Assembly: GCF_003367175.1 (NCBI RefSeq)
Contig: NZ_QRGA01000001.1
Span: 827,888-891,887, forward strand
Origin: Trinickia dinghuensis
GTDB lineage: Bacteria; Pseudomonadota; Gammaproteobacteria; Burkholderiales; Burkholderiaceae
Direction of reading: 5' to 3'
DNA: 64,000 nt
Position numbers and translations under genes: made by a program. A model generated the notes under the pieces. The model ran no database searches. It saw only the letters and a list, made by a program, of their open reading frames with translations, and was not told the origin of the DNA. Each line of letters begins with the position of its first letter. Within the stretch, counting starts at the first letter, position 1. Positions 45,008 to 54,500 of this stretch are shown here, one piece after another.

Positions 45008-45346
45008 ATGATTACAAGAATTTTGGTCTGTAGCGGTTTGTGTTTCGCATTTCACGCAACGAGTTTCGCGACATAGACGGCTGGCCCCGACTCGGCGCAG
45101 CAGCGCAACGTCCTTGAAGAAGGCCGATATACGGAGTTGGACCGTGACATGAACGCCGCCCAACGCGCATACGAGCATGGCTCGATCAGCTTTGCGTTTC
45201 TCGGAGCAGGCTTCCTTAGTGCCGGACCGTATGCGCCGGTCATTTTGAATATCGCTATTCCAGTTGGAGCCATCGTGTTCTTGGTGAGGCGGCGGTCATT
45301 GATTGCGAAAAATGCCGGCCAAATCGTCGCAAAGCCTGACGCTTGA
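45008..45346 (+). pseudogene. Small exported protein gene interrupted by an in-frame TAG
   Basis: ATG at 45008 opens a signal-peptide-like sequence (MITRILVCSGLCFAFHATSF) that ends in a TAG at 45074-45076. The same frame then runs for about 90 codons without a stop: GPDSAQQRNVLEEGRYTELD, then a hydrophobic helix and a basic C-terminus (VRRRSLIAKNAGQ). The two parts together look like one small secreted or membrane-anchored protein of 112 codons with a nonsense mutation at the signal-peptide cleavage site. No family recognised. Confidence 0.5.
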
Positions 45347-45473
45347 CCGCGGATGCCCCCGCAAACGAAGCAAAAGGTCGTTCAGCCGATCAAGCGCATC
45401 AGGTCCCGTATGTTTCATCTCATCTCCTGAAAAAAGCATCGGAAAGGCCAGGCTACCCCGAATCCGACGAGAA

Positions 45474-46481
45474 TCACGGTTGCCCTTCGCGTCGAGGCGT
45501 GTCGCGCATGCGTGCGGCATTGGGTGTCATCCCGGTCCATTCATTGAATGCGCGGAAGAACGAGTTCGAATCCTGATAGCCAAGTAGGAATGCGATCTGG
45601 CTGTAGGGTAGATCGGAGCGATCGAGGTAGTGCCATGCAAGCCGCTTGCGCACGTCGGCCAGTATGGCCTTGAAGCTGGCGCCCTCATCACCGAGCCGAC
45701 GCTGCAGCGTGCGCTTGCTGATCGCTAGCGTGCGTGCGACATCGTCCACCGTCGCCACGCCGCCGGGAATGAGTTCTAGTAGCGCGGCGCGTACGCGCTC
45801 CACGATGCCGGCTTCGGCTGACAATGCGTCGAGGCGGCGTCGAAGATCGGGTTCGAATATCTGCCACATCGCGTTGTTCGCCGTGACGAACGGACGCCGC
45901 GCATCTTGCAGCGACAGACTCACGGAAGGTGCGTCGCCGTATCGCGGCGTCACGCCGAAAAACCGCGTATAGCCGTGATGCAGCTCAAGATCGCGCGGCA
46001 GCACGACAGCCCGCGCGGAAAGATCGGTGCGGGTCGCCAGTCGTGCAAGCTTCACGAAGAAGCCGAGTTCAGCCGCGAGCAGCGTGGCGGGAGGCTGCTC
46101 ATCGCGCTCCAGGAAGTGAACGGTAAGAACGAGTACGTCGGCCTCGCGCGCCACGTGCAAACGGATTGGTCCGATCAGCGGCTTGAACTGGCTAATGCGT
46201 CGTATCGCAACCTCGAGGTTCGGGCTGCACAGCGCCGCAAACAGAGGCGGATCGAACGTCTCGACCGATACGAGATCGAGGACGCGCAGCGCAACGGCCG
46301 GCTCGGCCACCATCTCCTCCAACGCGCGCCACATGCGGAAATACTCGCGCGTCGACAGCCCGCTCTCCGGCCGCGTGAACAGATCGGCCGGCAACTGCGC
46401 ACGCCGCAGCAGTTCGTCGACGCGCAGGCCGAGGTCGACCATCACGACCTGCCAGCCCGGCGAAATCGCGAAGCGATTCAT
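45474..46481 (-). CDS. AraC family regulator (OruR/arabinose-binding-like N-domain)
   Basis: A 335-residue regulator with the Arabinose_bd-type N-terminal domain (LREAQLPADLF-like start, then YFRMWRALEEM and LGFFVKLARLATR) and a C-terminal AraC HTH (RTLAISKRTLQRRLGDEGASFK, then QIAFLLGYQDSNSFFRAFNEWTGMTP quoted as the family pattern). Its ATG overlaps the stop codon of the upstream SDR gene (ATGA, 46478-46481), so the two are translationally coupled. It probably regulates that SDR. Confidence 0.9.
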   Translation of the reverse strand: MNRFAISPGWQVVMVDLGLRVDELLRRAQLPADLFTRPESGLSTREYFRMWRALEEMVAEPAVALRVLDLVSVETFDPPLFAALCSPNLEVAIRRISQFKPLIGPIRLHVAREADVLVLTVHFLERDEQPPATLLAAELGFFVKLARLATRTDLSARAVVLPRDLELHHGYTRFFGVTPRYGDAPSVSLSLQDARRPFVTANNAMWQIFEPDLRRRLDALSAEAGIVERVRAALLELIPGGVATVDDVARTLAISKRTLQRRLGDEGASFKAILADVRKRLAWHYLDRSDLPYSQIAFLLGYQDSNSFFRAFNEWTGMTPNAARMRDTPRREGQP

Positions 46482-46677
46482 CGCCCCAATTGCCCGGTTT
46501 CGGCAAGCTGCTGGAAGAATTCATTCATCGATTCGGCGAGCGGGCGGTAGCGAATGCCGAGTTCGTTGCGGCTGCGGCTGTTGTCGGCGCGCCAGGGAAG
46601 CCCGGCATTGCGTGCAATCATGCGTCGGGTCACGTTCTTGTCCGCCAGCGGCCCGACCAACCACACGAGCCATTTGG
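46468..46677. repeat. 210-bp direct repeat, copy B (pairs with 42897-43106)
   Basis: This is the parental copy, since here the repeat sits inside two intact genes (SDR end and AraC start). Confidence 0.9.
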
Positions 46678-47536
46678 GCACGATGCGCCGGGGGATCGGG
46701 TAGTCGGCGCCATACCGCTCGAGCAGCGTTGCCGCCATTGCCAGCAAGCTCGTGTCATGGCCCGATGCGATGTAGCGGCCGTTTGCGTTCGGGAGGAATG
46801 CCGCTCGGAGATGGGCGTCGGCCACGTCGCGGACGTCCACCGCGCCAATGGCGAAGTCCGGCACGCCCACTTTCATCGTGCCGTTGCCCATCTGCCGCAC
46901 GATCTCGAAGCTTTCCGAGGTGGCGTACGGATTGATGCCCGGCCCGATGACGAGCGACGGATTGATGGTGACGAGATCCCAGCGCTGCTGCGCGCCGACG
47001 ATTTTCCAGGCTTCGCGCTCGGCAACCGTCTTCGAATACGAATACGGCTGGTGTGCCAGCGAGGAACTGTTATTCCAGATCGCCTCGGTGAACACGCCGT
47101 TCGGTGCAGTGGCGAGATCGGCGTTGTCGCCGTAGATGGCCGCGCAACTGCTGGTCAACACGACACGGCGTACCGACGGCGTGCGGTTTGCCGTTTCGAG
47201 TACGTTGCGCGTGCCGAGCAGCGCCGGGTCGACGAGCTCCTTCTGCGGATCGCGTACATGGACAGTGAACGGTGACGCGGTGTGGAACACGGTCCCGCAA
47301 CCGGCCATCGCGTCGGCATACGATCCGGGTTCGAGCAGATCGGCGCGGAAATAGCGGATGGTGCCGGGCGTACCGGCCGCGATGCGCTGGAGATGCTTCA
47401 GCGTGTCCGGATCGTCAGGATGGCGGACCGCCGCATGGACCGTCAAGCCGGCGTCTAGCAGTCGTTGGACGAGCCAGCCCGCCACATACCCGGTTGCGCC
47501 GGTGACCATGACGGGGAGGTCGGTATCGATATTCAT
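46478..47536 (-). CDS. NAD(P)-dependent epimerase/reductase (dihydroflavonol-reductase-like SDR)
   Basis: A 352-residue extended SDR: Rossmann motif VTGATGYVAGWLVQRLL, DLLEPGSYADAMAGCGTVFHTASP, Ser in LTSSCAAIY, and Y-x3-K in YSYSKTVAE. These are features of the dihydroflavonol-4-reductase/cinnamoyl-CoA-reductase-like group that reduces ketones or aldehydes. It is first in an operon with the AraC gene and divergent from the IQM-like protein gene at 47687. The last 64 codons are duplicated at 42907. Confidence 0.9.
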   Translation of the reverse strand: MNIDTDLPVMVTGATGYVAGWLVQRLLDAGLTVHAAVRHPDDPDTLKHLQRIAAGTPGTIRYFRADLLEPGSYADAMAGCGTVFHTASPFTVHVRDPQKELVDPALLGTRNVLETANRTPSVRRVVLTSSCAAIYGDNADLATAPNGVFTEAIWNNSSSLAHQPYSYSKTVAEREAWKIVGAQQRWDLVTINPSLVIGPGINPYATSESFEIVRQMGNGTMKVGVPDFAIGAVDVRDVADAHLRAAFLPNANGRYIASGHDTSLLAMAATLLERYGADYPIPRRIVPKWLVWLVGPLADKNVTRRMIARNAGLPWRADNSRSRNELGIRYRPLAESMNEFFQQLAETGQLGR

Positions 47537-47686
47537 CGTCGTTGATTCGGTTACGGATGATGTTCGAGATCTTGCCGGTTTTCTCGTGCGAGATGACTAG
47601 CAAAGCACGCCAATCGGTATGCGAAGCGCGACAGCAGTCTATCCGCCGCCGTATTGTGGATGCAGGGCGAGGCGTGCAAAATACGT

Positions 47687-49084
47687 ATGAAGAAACGTCC
47701 TGCTGCCGCATGGGTGGACGCGGAAATGATCGAGGTGGCGCCGGCGCGAACCGCGATTTTCGGGGGAAACAACATGGATTGGCGGGACATCGTCAGCGTA
47801 GACCAGTTTCGCAATGCAACCGTGCTTGGCGGCCTTGCCAGGTTTAGCCGCAGCCTCGGCGATCTGGACCAGCTGGACGGCCTGATCGGGCAGTATCACG
47901 CGCTCAGGAAGCGGGACGTCGCGTCGCGTGTCGCCAAGCTGGGCGAAATCATCAGTGCGGCCGACCAGTGGCTGCTGCAGCCGCCAGCCGGGAATTTTTC
48001 CTATTCGATTCCCCCTACGGCGGTGGCGGGCGTCGAGGCGATGGCGTTGCGGGCCAGAGGAAAGAAAAGCTACCTCGACGCGGTTGTTGCGTTCTACCTG
48101 CGTTACCCCTCCGAAACGGCTGCGACGGAAAACGCCTTCGCGAGCATCGCCGAGCGGCCGGCGCCCGTTGTGCCGGTGCGGCGCCGTGCAGCGAGCTTTT
48201 CCGGCAGGCCTTCGGCGCCCGAGCCTGTGTCCAGTCCCGCGCCGACGCCCAGCCGCGCCCGTTCGAACAGCGTCCCGATTTCGAGACCCCCGCCTCAACC
48301 CCAGCCCCAGCTCGCGCTGCGGCCGAACTATCTCGTGGAGAAGGCGGATCCGCTGCATCGATCGATGCATGCCGTGCCGTCCCGCAGCGGTCTCGGGATG
48401 ACGAAACTGCTTGCTCTTTGGACTGAGGCGCGCACAGGCGGCAGCACCGATCTGCCCTTTTTCTACTGGCTCGAGGAACAGAATCCCGCCAGTCTCGAGA
48501 TGGCGTCGGTCGGGTACCTTACCAAGGAGCAGCGCAGGAAGCATCTGCTGTTCGTGATCGACGGGAAGTTTCTCCACGTGGCGGAGAGCGCCAGCGCGAA
48601 CTACAGCACGGAAGGTCGGGGCAGCATGTCCGACGGCAAAGTCGACTGGTGCATCTTCGTGCTGTCGCCGGACGACGTGCTCTTCGCCGGCGGATACCGG
48701 ATGGGCGAATTCCATCATTCGAGCTTCCTCGCTGGCGACAAGATCAAGGCCGCCGGTCAGATATGCGTGATCGACGGCAAGCTGATGGGCATCACGCCCA
48801 AGAGCGGCCACTATCATCCCGGGCCCGACGAGTTGTGCACGATGCTGAAGTTTCTGGCCGAGCGGCGCATCGATCTGAGTGCCGTCGAAGTCTGGTATCC
48901 CGCGTACGGTGAAGCCGATCCCGAGTCCAAGCCGTTTCTCATCATGGCTGACGAGTTCCTGCGAAACGGCGGCCGATTCGATAAGGCAACTACAAGCCGC
49001 GTGCCGCCTTACATCCTGGCCGGTGGCCGTCCGAATCCCGAAATGATGAGGCAGATGGCCGCCGCAGTGGCCCAGCGCGTATGA
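47687..49084 (+). CDS. Protein with plant-IQM-like HSSFLAG domain (candidate effector)
   Basis: A 465-residue protein in three parts. Residues ~30-100 are a helical segment (VLGGLARFSRSLGDLDQLDG). Residues ~155-215 are a Pro/Ser/Arg-rich linker. The rest (~220-450) is a folded domain containing LFVIDGKFLHV, HHSSFLAGDKIKAAGQ (residue ~343) and PKSGHYHPGPDEL. The pair HSSFLAG and SGHY-x-P strongly recalls the conserved core of plant IQM calmodulin-binding proteins and their fungal relatives. A eukaryotic-like domain behind a disordered linker suggests a secreted effector, but no secretion system is in the window. The start may instead be Met at 47774 (MDWRDIVSV). Confidence 0.65.
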   Translation: MKKRPAAAWVDAEMIEVAPARTAIFGGNNMDWRDIVSVDQFRNATVLGGLARFSRSLGDLDQLDGLIGQYHALRKRDVASRVAKLGEIISAADQWLLQPPAGNFSYSIPPTAVAGVEAMALRARGKKSYLDAVVAFYLRYPSETAATENAFASIAERPAPVVPVRRRAASFSGRPSAPEPVSSPAPTPSRARSNSVPISRPPPQPQPQLALRPNYLVEKADPLHRSMHAVPSRSGLGMTKLLALWTEARTGGSTDLPFFYWLEEQNPASLEMASVGYLTKEQRRKHLLFVIDGKFLHVAESASANYSTEGRGSMSDGKVDWCIFVLSPDDVLFAGGYRMGEFHHSSFLAGDKIKAAGQICVIDGKLMGITPKSGHYHPGPDELCTMLKFLAERRIDLSAVEVWYPAYGEADPESKPFLIMADEFLRNGGRFDKATTSRVPPYILAGGRPNPEMMRQMAAAVAQRV

Positions 49085-49143
49085 CCTGGCCGGGATGACA
49101 GTCCGCAAACAGGCGTCGCTGCATCGGGGGTGTGAAGAGCCAG

Positions 49144-50598
49144 TCAGAGCGTAACGGGAGGATGATAGGTCAATGTTCCGGCGAGGATCCACAACATGAA
49201 AATCACCAGCGGAAGATGCACGACGAACTGAGTAAACGTGAAGCCCACCACATCACGAGCCCGCAATCCCAGCACACCGAGCAACGGCAGCATCCAGAAA
49301 GGGTTGATCAGATTCGGCAGCGCTTCCGCCGAGTTGTAGACAGTGACCGCCCAGCCCAGGTGCACCTGCAGATCCCTGGCTGCCGCGATCACGTAGGGTG
49401 CTTCGATGATCCACTTGCCGCCGCCTGACGGCACGAAGAAACCGAGAATGGCCGAGTAGATACCCATCAGCGCCGGAAACGACCCATGCGACGACACCGT
49501 GACGAAGAAATGCGAAAGATGATCGGATAGCGGTAGGCCCGTTGGCGCTGCCGCTTTCGTGAGCATGTACGCAATGCCCCCATAGAGCGGGAACTGGATC
49601 AGCACGCCTGCCACAGAGGGTACCGATTTCGCGACTGCATTCAGGAAGCGGCGAGGGCGCCAGTTCAGCAACATACCGCCCAGCAGAAATACGAAGTTGT
49701 ACGTGTTGAGATTCGAGATTGCCAGCAGGGGGTTTTTCGTCGTGAACTCGTGCCACGCCCATACGGAACCGAGCGCGACAATCAGCAGCGTAATGAGTGG
49801 ACTGTGCTCGAGCCAGTCGCCAGGACGCGAAGGCGCGGCAACATCGATTGCAGTCTCGTCGAGCGAGATGCCCAGCGATTGCGCGGTTTTCGCGCGTGCT
49901 TCGCTAGGCGCGGACAGATACGCAATCAGCAACGACACGGCGGTCAGCGCGCCGACCATGAGCATCGACTGAGGCAGGAAAATCGTTTCCGTGAACGGAA
50001 TGACCCCGGTGATCGCCAGCAGCGCCTTCGGCAAACTGTCCGGATTCGCCTGCAGTTGCGATGCCGACGAACTCAATCCCAGTGCCCAGGTCGCGCCCAT
50101 GCCGAGATAAGCAGCGGCACCCGCCGCACGGTAGTCCATGCGAAGCTCGGTGCGGCGTGCCAGCGCACGGACCAGCAGACCGCTAAAAATCAGACTGATC
50201 GCCCAGTTGAAAAGCGATAACGCAATACTGACCAATGCGACGAATGCGACTGCGGCCCTGCCATTGGACGGCAAGCGTGCAAGCCATGCGATCAATCTCG
50301 CGGCAGGCGGCGACACCGCCACCACATAGCCGGCGATGGCGACGATCGCCATTTGCATCGTGAAGGGGATCAGGCTCCAGAACCCGTCTCCGAAAGCGAT
50401 ACCCACGCGTTGTACCGGTGCCCCAACGGCGAGGGCGCCTATTGCAACGAGCACAACGGCGATCGCCGCGAACAGATAGGCGTCGGGAAACCATCGTTCC
50501 GACCAGCGTGCGATCGCCGCAGCCATGCGTTCGAGCCCGCGTGCGTCGTGGTCTGCCGCGACGGCCATGTCTTGTTGATGGCTCAATTCCTTCATCAT
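49144..50598 (-). CDS. Short-chain fatty acid transporter (AtoE family)
   Basis: A 484-residue membrane protein with about 12 hydrophobic segments of the AtoE/short-chain-fatty-acid permease family. SLFNWAISLIFSGLLVRALARR, GMGATWALGLSSSASQLQA and FVPSGGGKWIIEAPYV are conserved landmarks. It should import small carboxylates such as acetoacetate or butyrate. The start at 50598 has GAGGAG upstream. It ends an operon with the ornithine-cyclodeaminase-family gene (20-base gap) and the fused molybdoenzyme. Confidence 0.88.
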   Translation of the reverse strand: MMKELSHQQDMAVAADHDARGLERMAAAIARWSERWFPDAYLFAAIAVVLVAIGALAVGAPVQRVGIAFGDGFWSLIPFTMQMAIVAIAGYVVAVSPPAARLIAWLARLPSNGRAAVAFVALVSIALSLFNWAISLIFSGLLVRALARRTELRMDYRAAGAAAYLGMGATWALGLSSSASQLQANPDSLPKALLAITGVIPFTETIFLPQSMLMVGALTAVSLLIAYLSAPSEARAKTAQSLGISLDETAIDVAAPSRPGDWLEHSPLITLLIVALGSVWAWHEFTTKNPLLAISNLNTYNFVFLLGGMLLNWRPRRFLNAVAKSVPSVAGVLIQFPLYGGIAYMLTKAAAPTGLPLSDHLSHFFVTVSSHGSFPALMGIYSAILGFFVPSGGGKWIIEAPYVIAAARDLQVHLGWAVTVYNSAEALPNLINPFWMLPLLGVLGLRARDVVGFTFTQFVVHLPLVIFMLWILAGTLTYHPPVTL

Positions 50599-50618
50599 GA
50601 TCTCCTCGATGCGTCGTG

Positions 50619-51557
50619 TTATGCGGCGTACTGCTCGTAGACTTTTGCGGCTGCGGCAAGATCTTCCAGTGCGGTGCCCACCGCCTTGAATACCGTGCGC
50701 TCCGCGCGGTCGCCCCGGCCGCGTGCGTCGCCCCGGCACAAGCCGGCCAACGTACCTTTCAGGCTTGCGAGCGAAATGACATTGCGCGCGAGCGGACCGA
50801 TTAGATCGCCGGATTTCTGCGGGGCCTCGTCGGTATCGACGTACACGCTGGCGTCGCGAAAGCAGTCGTCGTCGGCCTCGCGCATCTGCGGCGTGAAGCT
50901 GCCGATCAGATCGAGATGCGTTCCGGGTCGGAGCCATGCCCCTTGCACGATCGGCGCGGTGGCGAGCGTCGCGCAGCTCACGATGTCCGCACGTGCCACG
51001 CTGTGCGGCAGATCGCTGACGACCGAGGCGGAGAAGCGTTCGTGCTGCAGCTGCTGCACGAGCCGCGCAGCCGCCCGGGGATCGATGTCCCAGACCTCGA
51101 CCCGTGTAATCGGAAGCTGGCTTCGATAGGCGGCCGGCACGAGACTTGCCACCCGTCCCGCGCCCAGCAACACCAGATGCGAAGCGTCCTCGCGTGCGAG
51201 GTAGGTTGCAGCCAGCGCCGATGCGGCGGCAGTCCGGCGCGACGTGATTTCGTTGCCGTCCATTTGCGCGAGCGGCTCACCCGTGCGGGCGTCATACAGC
51301 AGATAGGTTGAATGGAGGCCGGGTATTCCGTGCGCCACGTTGCCGGGGAAAATATTCACGGTCTTGATGCCGAGATACCGCTCTGCGTCCCATGCCGGCA
51401 TGATCAGCACGGTGCCGGTACGGCCATCAGCGACCTCGATCGTGTGCGAGTGTCTGAGTGGAACCTGGCATCCCTTGATAAACGCCTGCTTCAGTGACGG
51501 AATCAAGGTGGCGAAGTCCAGTGCTGCGCGTGTCGTTACGGTGTCGAAGATTTTCAT
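50619..51557 (-). CDS. Ornithine cyclodeaminase/mu-crystallin family protein
   Basis: A 312-residue protein of the ornithine cyclodeaminase family (also ketimine reductases and alanine dehydrogenases). The NAD motif LLGAGRVASLVPAAY lies near residue 130, with KTVNIFPGNVAHGIPGLHSTYLL and MDGNEITSRRTAAASALA as family landmarks and DSDEAPQ-like YVDTDEAPQKSGDL near 235. Acts on amino-acid or imino-acid substrates. Start at 51557 with AAGGAGAG upstream. It lies between the fused molybdoenzyme gene (31-base gap) and the fatty-acid transporter gene. Confidence 0.88.
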   Translation of the reverse strand: MKIFDTVTTRAALDFATLIPSLKQAFIKGCQVPLRHSHTIEVADGRTGTVLIMPAWDAERYLGIKTVNIFPGNVAHGIPGLHSTYLLYDARTGEPLAQMDGNEITSRRTAAASALAATYLAREDASHLVLLGAGRVASLVPAAYRSQLPITRVEVWDIDPRAAARLVQQLQHERFSASVVSDLPHSVARADIVSCATLATAPIVQGAWLRPGTHLDLIGSFTPQMREADDDCFRDASVYVDTDEAPQKSGDLIGPLARNVISLASLKGTLAGLCRGDARGRGDRAERTVFKAVGTALEDLAAAAKVYEQYAA

Positions 51558-51588
51558 GCTCAATGGCTCTCCTTGCGTCTTCTGTCGT

Positions 51589-54500
51589 TCATGCATCGAT
51601 GCATAGATGGGTGACCGGAATCGCCTGGCAGGCGAGGCACATATCGGGCTCGTCCGGGCCTTGCCCGCTCAGGTGCGAGACTTTTCCCGCGAGGATCTTG
51701 ATTGCGCAGCTCTCGCACTGCCCGACGCGGCAGCCGCTGGGCATGCCGATGCCCATGCTTTCGCCGAAGCTCAGCAGGCTGCCGCGTTCCGGTGTCCAGT
51801 CGGCCTTGAGGCGCGAACGCCGGAATTCGACGGTAAAGCGCTGCGACGGGTCGAGGACCGGCTTCGACGGAGACCGGAAGGCCTCGCTGAAGATGTCGAA
51901 CGGCGGGACGCCGCGTTCGATGAGGCCCGCCGTGATCGCGTCCATCATCGGTTGTGGGCCGCACAGGTAGAAGCGCGCACGGCGCCGTATCAATGCTTCG
52001 TCTACGACGTCCGCGCTTAGATAGCCCTGCAGCTCGAAGTCGCGCCCGGGTACCTCGTTGCGCGGCTGGTTGTAGCAATTCACGACGGTAAGCATCGGCA
52101 ACCTGCGCTGCCAATGCGCGATTCGCTTCCGGAACGCATGCGTGGCGCTGTTCTGATTCGCGTAGAACAGCCAGGATTCGGGCGCTTGCGCGCCCTGTTC
52201 GCCGATCGTCTCCAGCCACGACATGAACGGCGTGATGCCGATGCCGCCCGCAAACAAGACAATGGGCTGCTTTGAGGCGGGCGGTACGATGAATGTACCG
52301 CTGGGCGCGCGCAGCAGGAGTTTGTGCCCCACTGCCAGCTCGCGATGGATATACGAAGACATCGCGCCCTCGAAGGGCTTGTCGCTCGCGTCGCGGCCTC
52401 GCTGATGACGCACCGCGATTGAATAGCTCCGGCGCCCGGCCTCGGTCGCGCGACCCGTAAGCGAATAGGCGCGCGTCGTCCCGCCTTCGCCCAGTACCGG
52501 AGCATGGACCGTGACGTGCTGCCCAGGCAGATAGTCGGGTAGCAGTCCGCCATCCGCGGCGCAGATCGTGACCGAGCGAACGCCGTCGGCGTCCACTCGA
52601 ATGGCCGACACGACGCAGTCCCTGAATCCTTCCCAGGCACGCCGCGTACGATCGACGGACGGGTCGAGTGCCACGTCGCACGGCACGGCACGCAGCGGCG
52701 ACGAGCCGCTCAGCGGATCGACAATCGCGCCGGAGACGAGCGCGTTGTAGTTGCTGCTTGCGTTTCCCGAAGGCGCGAGCGCCTCCATGCCGATCTCTTC
52801 GCATGCCTGCCACCACCCGTACTCCGCCACGATCACATCCGGCGCAAGCTCGGGAACGACGCTCGCCCGGAATCGCGCAGTGCCGCTCGCACTGGTAACG
52901 CGTATCCAGTCACCGTCGGCAATGCCCTTCGTGACCGCGAGCGCCGCACCCAGTTCCGCGATGGGGTAGGGCGCACGCCGCCGCAGGCTCGGCACGCCCC
53001 GTTGCTGGCTGTGGCAGTAATAGCCGTTCTTGATGGAGGTGAGCGTGTAAGGATAGCGCCGGTGATCTTCGGCGAGCGCACCACTACCGTGCTGCGGCGC
53101 GACGTATTGCGGGACTGCGGGATAGCCGTGCCGATGGAGCTTTTCCGAATAGAGTTCGACACGCCCGGTTTCCGTGCGAAAGCCCCTCGGTCCTGTCGGA
53201 GTGGCGCACGCATACTGACGCTCCCGTTGTTCGAGCGGCCGATAGACACCCTCGGGATGCGCGCGCAGCGTCGCGACATCGAGGCCGATCGGTTCGAGCA
53301 TATGATTCCAGCCCGCCTCGATGCTGCCGCCGAAGAACTGTTCGCCCATTCCGAGCCGCATGGCCAGATCGAAAACGATGTCGTAGTCGGCGCGGCTTTC
53401 GCCGCGTGGCGGCACCATGCGTTGTCGTAACTGGACCAGTTCCACGGCCCGCTCGTTGATCTCGAAGCCGAGACGCAGACCTTCGCGCTCCCAGGGCGTA
53501 TTAACGGGGAGCAGGATGTCGGCGTACCGGGAGGTGGGTGTCTCGAACAGGTCGCAATGCACGTGAAAGTCCAGCGCGCACAGCGCGTCGTGCGCCATGC
53601 CGATGTCGGCCTGAGACATCACCATATTGGTACCGAACGCCATGAGAGCGCGCACCCGATACGGCGTGCCGTCGAGAATGGCGCGATAGACATCCCGCGC
53701 CGTCACCCAGCCTTGCGCCGGCGGACCGAGTGGACGCTCCTCGAGTCCAAGCGCCTTGGCACGCTGGCGCGGGCTCAGCATCGCATAGTCGCTGACGGGA
53801 TTCGTCGGCTGCTTTGCCAGTTCGCGGTTCGAGCCTCGGGTATCGAAAGCGCCGGTGAGGGCATACAGCGTGGCGATCGAACGCTCCGTTTGCGTCGCGT
53901 TCGTATGCTGCCCCACGCCCGACCAGGCATGGTAGGCAATACGTTGGTGCGGCCCGAGCATGGCCGCAACGGTCTCGATGTCGGCCGCGCGTACACCCGT
54001 GATGTCGCTCACGTGCTCGGGGGTGTAGATCGCGAGGGCGTCGCAAAACAGTTCGAACGCGGGCCTGCAGGTCACGGTCGTCGCCCTGCCTGCGGCGTCG
54101 AATACGCCAACCTCGTGCGTGCCGCGCAACGCAAGGTCGGAGGGTGTCGTCGTGGGTTCCTCGCCAACAAACTCGTGGCGGTCAAGCGTGCCGTTCCAGA
54201 CCGCATGGCGATTGCTCGTCGATTTCGGGTCGATATCGCGCTCGCGCAGAAAAAGTCCGTTGTCTTGACGAACCAGCATCGCGCCGTTCGTCCATTCCCG
54301 AACGAAGGCGTCGTCGATCTGGCCTGTCGCGATCATTTGCCGGGCAATGCCCATGGCGAGCGCCCCATCCGTGCCAGGCCGCACGCGCAGCCAGACTTCC
54401 GCCTCGCGCGCCAGCGCCGTGGGCCGCGGGTCCACCACGATCAGTTTTGCGCCCTTGCGCCGTCCCTGGGCGATGCTGTCCGCCTGTGCAAGCCAAGTGT

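Noticed and set aside
47639-49192. 517-residue reverse-strand open frame opposite the IQM-like gene
   Set aside because: Composition (Arg/His/Gly-rich, low complexity) and its complete overlap mark it as an antisense shadow in high-GC DNA.
53501-54046. Second reverse-strand frame inside the molybdoenzyme
   Set aside because: Different frame within the long gene with Arg-rich composition; shadow.
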